Assembly (NCBI GenBank): GCA_022561385.1
Contig: JADFRG010000014.1
Span: 1 to 62,542, forward strand
Length of the DNA: 62,542 nucleotides
Source: Chloroflexota bacterium
GTDB taxonomy: Bacteria > Chloroflexota > Anaerolineae > Anaerolineales > E44-bin32
Direction: 5' to 3'
Below the pieces are notes generated by a model. It ran no database searches and had not been told where the DNA came from. It saw only the letters and a list, made by a program, of their open reading frames with translations. This document shows positions 27,294 to 35,528 of this stretch, one piece after another (positions within the stretch are counted from its first letter, which is position 1; each line of letters begins with the position of its first letter). A program made the translations under genes and the position numbers.

Positions 27294-29092
27294 GCGCCGC
27301 GGCCCGCACTCGAGAGTCTGCGATCCAGATCAAAAGCGGCGCTGATGAGGGCGAGGTGCGTGAATGCCTGGGGAAAGTTCCCCAGGTGTTCACCGTGTGG
27401 GCCGAGTTCCTCCGCGTAAAGATCGACGTGATTGGCGTATCCGAGAAGTTTTTCGAAGATGAACCGCGCTTTATCGATATCGCCGGTGCGTCCCAAAGCC
27501 TCTACGTACCAAAATGAAGCGATGCCGAAAGTGCCTTCCATCCCGGCGAGCCCATCGTCCGCGGCCTCCTCGATCTTGTAGCGATGCACGAGCGAATCAT
27601 CGACCAGATCCTCCCGGATGGCACGCATAGTGGAAAGCCAGCGCGGATCGGTGGGGCTGATGAATCGTACGAGCGGCATAAGTAGCGTCGAGGCATCCAC
27701 CGCCTTGGTGCCTTTGTATTGAACGAAGGTGGCCCGGTCCGCATCCCAAAAATTCGCATAGATATCACGATAGATCGCATTGCGTGCCGCGTACCATTCG
27801 TTTAAGGGTGCCGGGAAGGAACGCTTCTGAGCCAGGCGTATGGCGCGATCGATCGCCACCCACGCCATGAGTCGCGAGTAGGAGAATTCTTGCTGACCGC
27901 CGCGGATCTCCCAGATCCCCGCGTCTGGCCGCCGCCAATTTTCTACCACCCAGTTTGTCATCCGCGATAGGTTCTCCCAGAAATCATGGTGGATCGGCTC
28001 ACCATGTTTGTCGAATAGGTAGACCGAGTCCATGAGTTCGCCATAGATGTCTAGCTGAAATTGGCTGTAGGCCCCATTCCCAATGCGCACCGGGGAAGAG
28101 CCCCTGTAGCCTTCCAGATGGGGCAGAGTGTGTTCCGTAAGATCTTTGCGACCATCGATCCCATACATGATTTGCAGCGAGCCATCGGAATTGAGCTCCG
28201 ACACGCGATCCTCCACCCAATGCATGAAGTCTCGGGCCTCGTCCACACACCCGAGCCGCATCAGGGCATACATCGTAAACGAGGCATCTCGAATCCAGGT
28301 ATAGCGATAATCCCAGTTGCGCTCTCCCCCAATCTCCTCCGGCAATCCAAACGTAGGGGCCGCGACGACCGATCCGTACTCGGCCGAGGTCAACAACTTG
28401 AGCGTGATGGCAGAGCGGTGGACCGTTTCCCGCCAGCGCCCCTGGTAGCTAGTGCGGCCGACCCAATTGCGCCAGTAGTCCAGGGTCTGTTTGAAAGCTT
28501 CCGGAATGAAGGATGGGTCGGCGGAAGGCGACGAATCTACCAACTCTTCGAGCACAAATGATGCCGTTTGGCCGGTGCCAAGCGTAAATTCGCCGAATAC
28601 GGCGCCGTCGTCCGTGACACTTAACGGTACATCCGTCCGCAAGCGAAGGGTCAGTGAATCCGATTCGAATATCACCTCTCCATCTTTGATCTCGACCCGA
28701 TGCGTATCCCGCGCGTAATTGAAGCGCGGCTCACATCGAATTTCGAATCGCACCTCGCCGCGTACGGTCTTGGCCCGTCGAATAAGCGGGTGAGAATCCA
28801 TTCCCGCGCCCACCGGCATGAAATCAGACACCTCAGCCACCCCTTCCTCTGAGAGGAATCGCGTGAGCAGTACCGCGGTGTCTGGCAAGTACAGTTGCCG
28901 CTGCCGCACCTCTTCGAGTATGGGCCGGATCAGGAATCTGCCCCCCTTCTTGTCATCCAGCAGGGCGGCAAAGATCGTGGGGGAGTCGAAGTTCGGATGA
29001 CACATGAAGTCGATGGATCCGTTCATACCGACCAGGGCCGCAGTACGCATATTGCCAATGAGTGCGTAGTTCTCGATCGGCGAATAAGGCAT
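27290..29092 (-). CDS. Glycoside hydrolase family 15 protein (glucoamylase/trehalase-like)
   Basis: The 600-residue cytosolic protein opens with PIENYALIGNMRTAALVG, the usual start of the bacterial GH15 trehalase-like group. An N-terminal beta domain is followed by the (alpha/alpha)6 catalytic barrel with NWDYRYTWIRDASFTMYALM and the catalytic-acid region IEEAADDGLAGMEGTFGIAS. There is no signal peptide. The group includes alpha,alpha-trehalases and glucoamylases; the substrate cannot be fixed from sequence alone. Confidence 0.92.
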   Translation of the reverse strand: MPYSPIENYALIGNMRTAALVGMNGSIDFMCHPNFDSPTIFAALLDDKKGGRFLIRPILEEVRQRQLYLPDTAVLLTRFLSEEGVAEVSDFMPVGAGMDSHPLIRRAKTVRGEVRFEIRCEPRFNYARDTHRVEIKDGEVIFESDSLTLRLRTDVPLSVTDDGAVFGEFTLGTGQTASFVLEELVDSSPSADPSFIPEAFKQTLDYWRNWVGRTSYQGRWRETVHRSAITLKLLTSAEYGSVVAAPTFGLPEEIGGERNWDYRYTWIRDASFTMYALMRLGCVDEARDFMHWVEDRVSELNSDGSLQIMYGIDGRKDLTEHTLPHLEGYRGSSPVRIGNGAYSQFQLDIYGELMDSVYLFDKHGEPIHHDFWENLSRMTNWVVENWRRPDAGIWEIRGGQQEFSYSRLMAWVAIDRAIRLAQKRSFPAPLNEWYAARNAIYRDIYANFWDADRATFVQYKGTKAVDASTLLMPLVRFISPTDPRWLSTMRAIREDLVDDSLVHRYKIEEAADDGLAGMEGTFGIASFWYVEALGRTGDIDKARFIFEKLLGYANHVDLYAEELGPHGEHLGNFPQAFTHLALISAAFDLDRRLSSAGRGA

Positions 29093-29229
29093 TTTCTTCC
29101 TCCTTAGGATTTCTCGAAGGTAAGTGCGGACGAATCATGAGGCGCGAGTCAATCGACCAGGCTGACCGCGATCATCCATGGATAAGGACGGCCCCCGCGA
29201 CTCAAGAGCGTTGACCCCGTAAAAGGACG

Positions 29230-29256
29230 CTTCCGAAGTCCTACGGACTTCGGAAG
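29230..29256 (-). terminator. 12-bp perfect hairpin downstream of tRNA-Pro
   Basis: CTTCCGAAGTCC and its exact complement flank a three-base loop. Read on the - strand it lies about 55 bases after the tRNA 3' end and is followed by GCGTCCTTTTA, a weak T-run. It may terminate the tRNA transcript; on the + strand no T-run follows. Confidence 0.45.
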
Positions 29257-29309
29257 AGGAGGGTGATTGGCCGAGGGACGCGAAACCCATCCCCGTAGAC
29301 CTGTGGCAG

Positions 29310-29383
29310 TCGGGGCGGGCGGATTCGAACCGCCGACCTCACGGACCCGAACCGTGCGCTCTACCGGGCTGAGCCACGCCCCG
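29310..29383 (-). tRNA. tRNA-Pro (anticodon CGG)
   Basis: A 74-base cloverleaf folds fully. The acceptor stem is CGGGGCG/CGCCCCG with discriminator A, the D stem GCTC/GAGC, the anticodon stem CACGG/CCGTG with loop TTCGGGT (anticodon CGG, reading CCG), and the T stem GGCGG/CCGCC with loop TTCGAAT. CCA is not encoded. A TATACT at 29401-29396 on the same strand, 13 bases before the 5' end, is a likely -10. Confidence 0.96.
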
Positions 29384-29432
29384 TCTTCGCTGCCGAGTAT
29401 ACCTTAGGTGTTCGGCCGCGAGCTCGCGCAGG

Positions 29433-30713
29433 TCAGAAGGTGCTGAATACTTTGGAGGCCGCCTCGGCGCGCGCTTTGGTCGTGGGCAGCATGAAGCAGA
29501 ATAAGCTCCCGACCCCCTCCTTGCTCTCACACCAGATTTGACCCTGATGCATCTCCACCATGGCTTTGGCGATGGGGAGCCCCAGGCCCATCCCGCCGTG
29601 TTTGCGCGTAAGGTGCGATTCGACCTGGTAAAAACGCTCGAACACCCGATCGATATCCCGCTCCGGAATTCCGATCCCAGAGTCGACTACGAACACGCGC
29701 ACGTAGTCCTCGGAAGCTTCCGCCTTCACTCCGACCTCTCCGCCTTTGTCGGTGAAAACTATCGAATTGCGAATCAGGTTCGTGAGCGCGATTTCGATCT
29801 TGTCTCGATCTCCCTCGACCATGAGTTTATCGTCTTCAGGAACGTCAGCCTTTAGCTCAATCTTCTTCGCTTGCGCGAGTTCGCCAAATTGGCTTACGAG
29901 CGATTCGACCAGCGCCCCGATGGAGAAGGGTTGATGGCTTACGCGAGATTGACCTTCCTCCTGGTGCGAAATGCGGGCCAGGTCCTCTACGATCGCCTTC
30001 AGGCGCTCTGCGCTGCGGATGATCACTTCGACCTGATCCAGGTGCTGCTTGTCAACCAGCTCCGTTAGAAAGGTGGCGTGGCCGAGTATCAGCCCCAGCG
30101 GGGTTCGAAGTTCGTGCGAGGCGATCGCAATAAAATCTGACTTCATTCGATCCAAGCGAACCAATTCTTGGTTGGCGTCCTGAAGCTTAGCCATCAGTCG
30201 CGCGTTTTCGATCGCGATCGCGGCCTGCGCGGCCAGCGTTTCTAGGGAGGCTTGATCGGCGCCGGTATAATTGGCCTCGCCCAATTTATTGACTGCCTCC
30301 AGCACGCCGATGGGCTCCTGCTTGATCATTAGCGGCACCGCAAGTATGGAGCGAGTCTGGAAGCGAATCGTGCGATCGACCTCGCGGAAGATGCGATGGT
30401 CGGCCCGGGCGTCGTTGATGATCAGAGGTGAGGCGGATTGGAACACCGATCCGGCTACACTCGATTCGACCGGCACGCGAATTTGCTTGATGCCTTCGCC
30501 TTGAATCTCTGGTACGGCCTCGAAAATTAGGTCGCCTGAGGCGGGATCATGGAGCAAGATTGAGGCCGCCTCGCTGTCCGTGATCTCTGCCGATACCTCC
30601 ACAATGGATTGAAGCAGCGAAGGAAGATCGAGGTTTGAGGTAAGCCCGCGACTGATTTCGAGCAGGCGCTCAAGCCGCTGAGCCTGATCCAAAGCGATCG
30701 GTTTGTCCGTCAT
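29433..30713 (-). CDS. GAF-domain sensor histidine kinase
   Basis: From ATG 30713 the product has 426 residues; longer readings run into the divergent dehydrogenase gene. Residues about 25-170 form a GAF domain (EAASILLHDPASGDLIFEAV), then a HisKA domain with phosphoacceptor His200 in SHELRTPLGLILGH. The HATPase_c domain has N box LTNLIRNSIV, G1 DSGIGIPERD and G2 GGMGLGLPIAK. There are no membrane segments, so it senses a cytoplasmic signal. No response regulator is nearby, making it an orphan kinase. Confidence 0.92.
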   Translation of the reverse strand: MTDKPIALDQAQRLERLLEISRGLTSNLDLPSLLQSIVEVSAEITDSEAASILLHDPASGDLIFEAVPEIQGEGIKQIRVPVESSVAGSVFQSASPLIINDARADHRIFREVDRTIRFQTRSILAVPLMIKQEPIGVLEAVNKLGEANYTGADQASLETLAAQAAIAIENARLMAKLQDANQELVRLDRMKSDFIAIASHELRTPLGLILGHATFLTELVDKQHLDQVEVIIRSAERLKAIVEDLARISHQEEGQSRVSHQPFSIGALVESLVSQFGELAQAKKIELKADVPEDDKLMVEGDRDKIEIALTNLIRNSIVFTDKGGEVGVKAEASEDYVRVFVVDSGIGIPERDIDRVFERFYQVESHLTRKHGGMGLGLPIAKAMVEMHQGQIWCESKEGVGSLFCFMLPTTKARAEAASKVFSTF

Positions 30714-30791
30714 CTGGGGTCTAACGCGCGATTTTAGCACAGGGACCCTTCCGGCCAAGCTAGGAAGACAGTATTCCTGAAGGGAAGGCGA

Positions 30792-31787
30792 ATGAAGGCC
30801 CTCCGGCTGCATGCACCGGGTCCCATCGAGGACAATCCCCTGCGATCCGAGCAAGTAGCCGACCCAAATCCCGGGGAGGGGCAGTTGTTGCTCAAGGTGC
30901 TGGCCAGTGGGATCTGCCATACCGACCTGCACATCATCGAAGGCGATATTCAGCCCGATCATTTGCCGTTGACCCTTGGCCACCAGGTAGTCGGGGAAGT
31001 GGTCGGCATCGGTGCAAGGGTAATGGGTTGGAGTCTGGGAGAGCGTGCCGGCGTGCCCTGGCTCTATAACGCCTGCAGTACTTGCGACTACTGCCTGCGC
31101 GGAGAAGAGAACCTCTGCCGCGAGGCAAAATTCACTGGCTTTCATGTGGACGGTGGTTACGCAGAATTTATCCTGGCTCAAGCCAAATACGCGCTAAAGG
31201 TCCCCAAGAAAATTAAAGATACAGACGTGGCGCCTCTCCTGTGCGCCGGTATCGTTGGTTATCGCTCGCTACGCAAATCGGATCTGCAACCGGGGGAGCG
31301 GCTGGGATTGGTGGGCTTCGGCGCCTCCGCCCACCTGGTAATCCAGGTGGCGGTGCATTGGGGCCACGAAGTGTATGTTTTCACGCGCAGCAAGAGCCAT
31401 CGAGAATTGGCCAAGGCCCTCGGGGCCGCATGGGTCGGCGACGTGCAGGACGCGGCCCCGGCCTCCTTAGACCGGGCGATTATTTTCGCACCCTCGGGCC
31501 AATTGGTTCCTGTGATGCTCCAAAAACTTCGACCCGGAGGCACGCTGGCACTCAACGCCATTCATATGACGCCGATCCCCGAGTTCCCCTACCGCCTCAT
31601 CTGGGAGGAGCGGACCTTGAGAAGCGTGGCGAATGCCACCTACCAGGACGGGGTCGATTTTCTGAAGCTTGCGGCGGATGTTCCGGTTCGCGCTCACATC
31701 GAGCGGTATCCATTGGAGAAGGCCAACGAAGCCCTGAAAGACATGAAGGAGAGCAAAATCGACGGTGCCGGGGTGCTCATTCCGTGA
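30792..31787 (+). CDS. Zinc-dependent alcohol dehydrogenase family protein
   Basis: The 331-residue enzyme is an MDR-family oxidoreductase. The catalytic zinc region is SGICHTDLHIIEGD with GHQVVGEV, and the structural zinc lobe supplies cysteines in ACSTCDYCLRGEENLC. The cofactor site is GLVGFGASAHLVIQVAVHWG (a less usual G-rich loop). Members reduce aldehydes or oxidise alcohols with NAD(P). Its stop overlaps the DUF72 gene start by four bases, so the two are coupled. Confidence 0.9.
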   Translation: MKALRLHAPGPIEDNPLRSEQVADPNPGEGQLLLKVLASGICHTDLHIIEGDIQPDHLPLTLGHQVVGEVVGIGARVMGWSLGERAGVPWLYNACSTCDYCLRGEENLCREAKFTGFHVDGGYAEFILAQAKYALKVPKKIKDTDVAPLLCAGIVGYRSLRKSDLQPGERLGLVGFGASAHLVIQVAVHWGHEVYVFTRSKSHRELAKALGAAWVGDVQDAAPASLDRAIIFAPSGQLVPVMLQKLRPGGTLALNAIHMTPIPEFPYRLIWEERTLRSVANATYQDGVDFLKLAADVPVRAHIERYPLEKANEALKDMKESKIDGAGVLIP

Positions 31788-32554
31788 TCCGGTTTGGCAC
31801 ATCCGGTTTCTCATACGAAGACTGGATCGGTCCGGTCTACCCGGTGGGCCTGCCGAAGCGGCAATGGCTCCCGTTCTACTCGCAGGAGTTCGACACGGTT
31901 GAAATCAACGTCACCTACTACCGGGTCCCCTCCGCCAAAACTGTGGCCGGCTGGGTGGAGCGCACTCCGGATGGATTTCTATTCTCAGTCAAGGCCAACA
32001 AGTCGATGACCCATGAGCGAACGGAGCCCGAATTCGAGGCTTTTCGGGCCGGAATCGAACCGCTGGTCCGATCCGGGAAACTGGCGTGTGTTCTGGCGCA
32101 GTTCCCGTTTTCCTTCCACCCCACACGTGAAAACAACGACTACTTACGCCGGCTCCGCACGGGCCTGACAGATATCCCGACGGTTATCGAATTTCGCGAT
32201 CACGCCTGGGTCAAGGAGGCCACATTCGCCCTGCTCGAATCACTTGATTTTGGCTTCTGTGCCGTCGACGAGCCGCGCCTGCGCGGGTTGATGCCGCCTG
32301 TTGCGCGAGCGAGCGGCCCCGTGTCCTATGTGCGTTTTCACGGCCGAAACGCTCAAAAATGGTGGAAACACGATCATGCCTGGGAGCGATATGACTACAC
32401 TTACTCCGAGCAGGAACTTGAGGAGTGGATTCCCAAGATCCTGGATCTCGATTCTGAGGATGCGCTCGTGCTGGTTTACGCCAACAATCATTTTCGCGGA
32501 CAAAGCATCGACACTATTCGAAAGCTGCGGGAGATGCTCGGACAGGCCCACTAG
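31784..32554 (+). CDS. DUF72 family protein (YecE-like)
   Basis: The 256-residue product starts at GTG 31784 (MIRFGTSGFSYEDWIGPVYP), the canonical DUF72 opening, overlapping the dehydrogenase stop. A TIM-barrel-like fold is expected; VIEFRDHAWV and SYVRFHGRNAQKWW are conserved blocks. The biochemical function is unknown. A frame reaching back to 31241 lies inside the previous gene and is not real coding. Confidence 0.92.
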   Translation: MIRFGTSGFSYEDWIGPVYPVGLPKRQWLPFYSQEFDTVEINVTYYRVPSAKTVAGWVERTPDGFLFSVKANKSMTHERTEPEFEAFRAGIEPLVRSGKLACVLAQFPFSFHPTRENNDYLRRLRTGLTDIPTVIEFRDHAWVKEATFALLESLDFGFCAVDEPRLRGLMPPVARASGPVSYVRFHGRNAQKWWKHDHAWERYDYTYSEQELEEWIPKILDLDSEDALVLVYANNHFRGQSIDTIRKLREMLGQAH

Positions 32555-32565
32555 CGCTTTAGGAT

Positions 32566-32594
32566 TTGGTGCCTGTCGAGCCCGTTGGTATAAT
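32566..32594 (+). promoter_or_regulatory. Probable sigma-70-type promoter of yebC
   Basis: TTGGTG (32566-32571), a 17-base spacer and TATAAT (32589-32594), the latter preceded by TGG as an extended -10. Transcription would start near 32601, about 20 bases before the yebC ATG. Confidence 0.55.
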
Positions 32595-32621
32595 CGCCAC
32601 GATCCCCTCTAAACGTGGCCC

Positions 32622-33377
32622 ATGTCTGGACATTCCAAATGGTCGACCATAAAACGAAAGAAGGCAGCCACGGATGCCAAGCGCGGCAACCTCTTTACGC
32701 GACTGGCGCGTGAGATCTCGGTGGCTGCCCGCGAGGGTGGGGGCGACCCTGAAACAAACGTGTCCCTGCGCCTTGCGGTAGATCGGGCGAAATCCAGCAA
32801 CATGCCGAAAGAGAACATAGAACGATCCATCCGTCGCGGCACGGGTGAAGATAAGGAAGGGGCCAATTTCGAGCAAATCATGTATGAGGGATACGCAACG
32901 CATGGGGTGGCCCTGATGATTGAGGTGGTGACCGATAATCGCAACCGTACGGTGGCCGATCTCAGGCATGAGCTGATGCAGGTCAATGGAAACCTGGCCG
33001 ATGCGGGTGCGGTTTCATGGCAGTTCAAGCGATCTGCATATTTCGTAATTCCGACTGGGTCCGCGGAAGCAGATGCGATTTTCGAGGCCGCAGTCGAGGC
33101 GGGAGCAGAGGACGTCATCCTCGGTGAGGACGATATCGAGATTATCGGGCCGGTCGATGCCTACAAAGCTATCAGCGACGCGATGGAATCGTTGGCGGTC
33201 AAGGCCGCCGACGCCAGTCTGCGGATGATCCCAGACTCTGTCGTGAGCCTGACCGCGGGAGAATCGCTGCAGGTCATGCGTATGATTGAGCACATCGAAG
33301 ATTTAGACGATGTCCAGGCCGTATTTTCAAACCTCGACGTCACAGATGAGGCCGTGGCGCTTCTGGAAACTGCCTAG
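32622..33377 (+). CDS. yebC: YebC/PmpR family regulatory protein
   Basis: The 251-residue protein opens MSGHSKWSTIKRKKAATDAK, the near-invariant family start, followed by the three-domain fold (MPKENIERSIRRGTGEDKEG in domain 1). YebC proteins are reported as DNA-binding regulators and, more recently, as factors easing ribosome stalling. It precedes ruvC-ruvA, the usual association, and has its own promoter. Confidence 0.96.
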   Translation: MSGHSKWSTIKRKKAATDAKRGNLFTRLAREISVAAREGGGDPETNVSLRLAVDRAKSSNMPKENIERSIRRGTGEDKEGANFEQIMYEGYATHGVALMIEVVTDNRNRTVADLRHELMQVNGNLADAGAVSWQFKRSAYFVIPTGSAEADAIFEAAVEAGAEDVILGEDDIEIIGPVDAYKAISDAMESLAVKAADASLRMIPDSVVSLTAGESLQVMRMIEHIEDLDDVQAVFSNLDVTDEAVALLETA

Positions 33378-33389
33378 GAGCCAGGGGAT

Positions 33390-33887
33390 CTGCTAGTTAT
33401 CGGCATAGATCCCGGAATCGCTCGAACCGGTTACGGGGTCGTAAAACAGGGGCCGGACGGATCTTTAACCGCCGTCGAATACGGCGTAATTAAAACATCA
33501 TCGGAGCTCCCTCAAGCCACGCGGCTGCTCGAAATCTCAGATCAGCTCTCGCAGCTGCTGTCTCTCCACCGTCCCGATAGCGCGGCGGTGGAGAAATTAT
33601 TTCTGCGCGAACATGTCAAATCGGCGCTGAGCGTGGGGCAGGCCTCCGGCGTAGCGATGCTGATCCTGGCGGAGGCTCAGCTGGAGGTCCGCGAGTATGC
33701 TCCGCTGGTAGTAAAGCAGGCGATCTGCGGCTACGGGGGGGCCGACAAACCCCAAATGCAGGAGATGGTGAAGACCCTGCTTGGCCTGGAGGAACGACCC
33801 CGACCGGATGATGCAGCGGATGCGCTGGCGGTGGCCATCTGTCATATACATATAGAGAGCACTCGTCAGAGGCTGTCAGAGGCCTGA
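33390..33887 (+). CDS. ruvC: Holliday junction endonuclease RuvC, apparent CTG start
   Basis: RuvC resolves Holliday junctions. Read from CTG 33390 the protein is 165 residues, a normal length, and begins MLVIGIDPGIARTGYGVVKQ, putting the catalytic aspartate at residue 7 as in E. coli. Glu68 (AAVEKLFLRE) and the C-terminal DDAADALAVAICH aspartates complete the site. The only ATG/GTG/TTG choice, GTG 33588, would delete Asp7 and inactivate it. AGGAG at 33376-33380, nine bases before the CTG, supports initiation there. Confidence 0.92.
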   Translation: MLVIGIDPGIARTGYGVVKQGPDGSLTAVEYGVIKTSSELPQATRLLEISDQLSQLLSLHRPDSAAVEKLFLREHVKSALSVGQASGVAMLILAEAQLEVREYAPLVVKQAICGYGGADKPQMQEMVKTLLGLEERPRPDDAADALAVAICHIHIESTRQRLSEA

Positions 33888-33906
33888 AGCTCGCTGATCG
33901 CCATTT

Positions 33907-34485
33907 ATGATCAAGTCGCTTCGGGGCATTCTCCAGAGGATCGGTGAGCACGAGCTGACGGTCGAGGTAGGGGGCGTCGGCCTGCAGGTGGCCGTGACGG
34001 CTTCCGTACTGGAAAACGCACCATCGATCGGAAAATCGATCTACATCGAAACACACCTGGTCGTCAGGGAAGACGCGTTGCTCCTTTACGGTTTTGGCAG
34101 TCAGGAGGAGCGCGAATTATTCCTGGAGCTTCTAAAAGTTTCCGGCGTGGGGCCAAGATTAGCGATTGCCACGCTCTCCAGTCTTTCAATCGACACGTTG
34201 CGTCTAGCGGTCGCGAACAATCAGGCGGAGGTGCTCATTCGAGTGCCCGGGATCGGGAAAAAGACCGCGGAGCGCATCGTATTTCATTTGAAAGATCGCA
34301 TTGTGGTGGTTCCGAGCGCGGAATTCGCTCCAAAAGTAGTGGACGAGGAGGTCGTGTCGGTGCTTACGGCGCTGGGGTACAGCGCGGTCGAAGCCCAATC
34401 TGCGGTTCGTTCATTGGGGTCAGAGGCACCCGAACAAGTTGAGGAGCGCGTGAAGCTGGCTTTGCAATACTTCGCAAAACCCTAA
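33907..34485 (+). CDS. ruvA: Holliday junction branch migration protein RuvA
   Basis: RuvA (192 residues) binds four-way junctions and recruits RuvB. The OB-fold domain is at the start (MIKSLRGILQRIGEHELTVE), helix-hairpin-helix motifs follow (SGVGPRLAIATLSS and VPGIGKKTAERIVFHLKD), and the RuvB-binding domain III is at the end. ruvB is not in the window. Confidence 0.96.
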   Translation: MIKSLRGILQRIGEHELTVEVGGVGLQVAVTASVLENAPSIGKSIYIETHLVVREDALLLYGFGSQEERELFLELLKVSGVGPRLAIATLSSLSIDTLRLAVANNQAEVLIRVPGIGKKTAERIVFHLKDRIVVVPSAEFAPKVVDEEVVSVLTALGYSAVEAQSAVRSLGSEAPEQVEERVKLALQYFAKP

Positions 34486-34550
34486 GTAAGTAGAGCTGAA
34501 GCGACCTGCGTAACTGAGCGTCCTGACCTTCGAAGAAAGGGAAATATCTG

Positions 34551-35390
34551 ATGTTTGATGACCGGCCGATCGCCTTCGTTGGCCCGGGGGTGATGGCGGA
34601 AGCAATGGTAGCTTCTTTGATTAAACGCGGTGGTCTGAAGGGAGAGCGGGTGAGGATGAGCGGACCCCGAGCCCATCGATTGGAGCGCCTTCACGAGAAG
34701 TACGGTGCCGAGACCACCACCGATAATCGCAAGGCGGTGGAGGACGCTTCCATTGTGGTGCTCGCGGTAAAGCCACAGTCGTTAGAGGCGGTCCTGGACG
34801 ACCTTCAATCCGGCATTCCTGAGCAAGCACTGGTGGTTTCGATCGTGGCTGGGGCCAGGCTTACCGTCATCACGGATCGTCTCAAACATGCGGCAGCCGT
34901 CCGTGCTATGCCCAATACGCCAGGGCAAATCGGGGCGGGCATCACGGTTTGGACGAAAACCTCCGCTGTTACCGATAAGCAAAGCCAATACGCTAAGGAT
35001 TTGCTCGCAGCATTGGGCAAAGAGATCGAAGTAGAAGACGAAAGTTACCTGGATATGGCGACTGCATTGTCCGGTACGGGTCCAACGTATGTATTCTTGT
35101 TCATGGAAGCTATGATCGACGCCGGCGTCCATATGGGCTTCCCGCGCCGGATCGCGGAAGAGCTCGTGCTGGAGACGATCCGCGGGTCGCTGAAATATTA
35201 CGAGCACTCCGCAAGCCATCCGGCAAGGTTGCGAAATCAAGTTACGTCGCCGGGGGGGACTTCAGCCGAGGCGATCTATTATCTCGAGAAGGCGGGCTTC
35301 AGAACCGGGCTGGCGCGCGCCATCTGGGCTGCATATGAGCGCTCCGTAGAATTGGGCGAGGGAAAGAAGCGCGGGAGGAACCATTCCTAA
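34551..35390 (+). CDS. proC: Pyrroline-5-carboxylate reductase
   Basis: The 279-residue enzyme makes L-proline from pyrroline-5-carboxylate. The Rossmann start IAFVGPGVMAEAMVASLI, AVRAMPNTPGQIGAGITVW in the middle and the C-terminal signature LRNQVTSPGGTSAEAIYYLE are all present. Length is typical. Confidence 0.95.
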   Translation: MFDDRPIAFVGPGVMAEAMVASLIKRGGLKGERVRMSGPRAHRLERLHEKYGAETTTDNRKAVEDASIVVLAVKPQSLEAVLDDLQSGIPEQALVVSIVAGARLTVITDRLKHAAAVRAMPNTPGQIGAGITVWTKTSAVTDKQSQYAKDLLAALGKEIEVEDESYLDMATALSGTGPTYVFLFMEAMIDAGVHMGFPRRIAEELVLETIRGSLKYYEHSASHPARLRNQVTSPGGTSAEAIYYLEKAGFRTGLARAIWAAYERSVELGEGKKRGRNHS

Positions 35391-35473
35391 GGGTTGGGAC
35401 CCTGCCGGAGGATCCGTTTTCGGTTTTCTATTCATTCAAATGCTTACCTGTAGGCGGCAGGCAGTCGGCGCGA

Positions 35474-35491
35474 TTGTGAAAGTGTGGACAA
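35474..35491 (+). promoter_or_regulatory. Possible Rex operator before atpA
   Basis: TTGTGA, six bases, GGACAA matches 10 of 12 fixed positions of the Rex-type operator TTGTGA-N6-TCACAA. It lies 38 bases before the atpA start, and a rex gene lies 5.6 kb downstream. One imperfect match is weak evidence by itself. Confidence 0.35.
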
Positions 35492-35528
35492 ACGGTAATC
35501 GAGATGGTAGAACAGCGTGGGAGGCGCG

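Noticed and set aside
30714-31181. Longer histidine kinase start at 31181
   Set aside because: It would overlap the divergent dehydrogenase coding region; the added residues are cysteine-rich antisense noise, while ATG 30713 gives a normal N-terminus.
31241-31783. Upstream extension of the DUF72 frame, giving a 437-residue fusion
   Set aside because: The first 181 codons lie inside the alcohol dehydrogenase in another frame and show no family features; the DUF72 protein begins naturally at GTG 31784.
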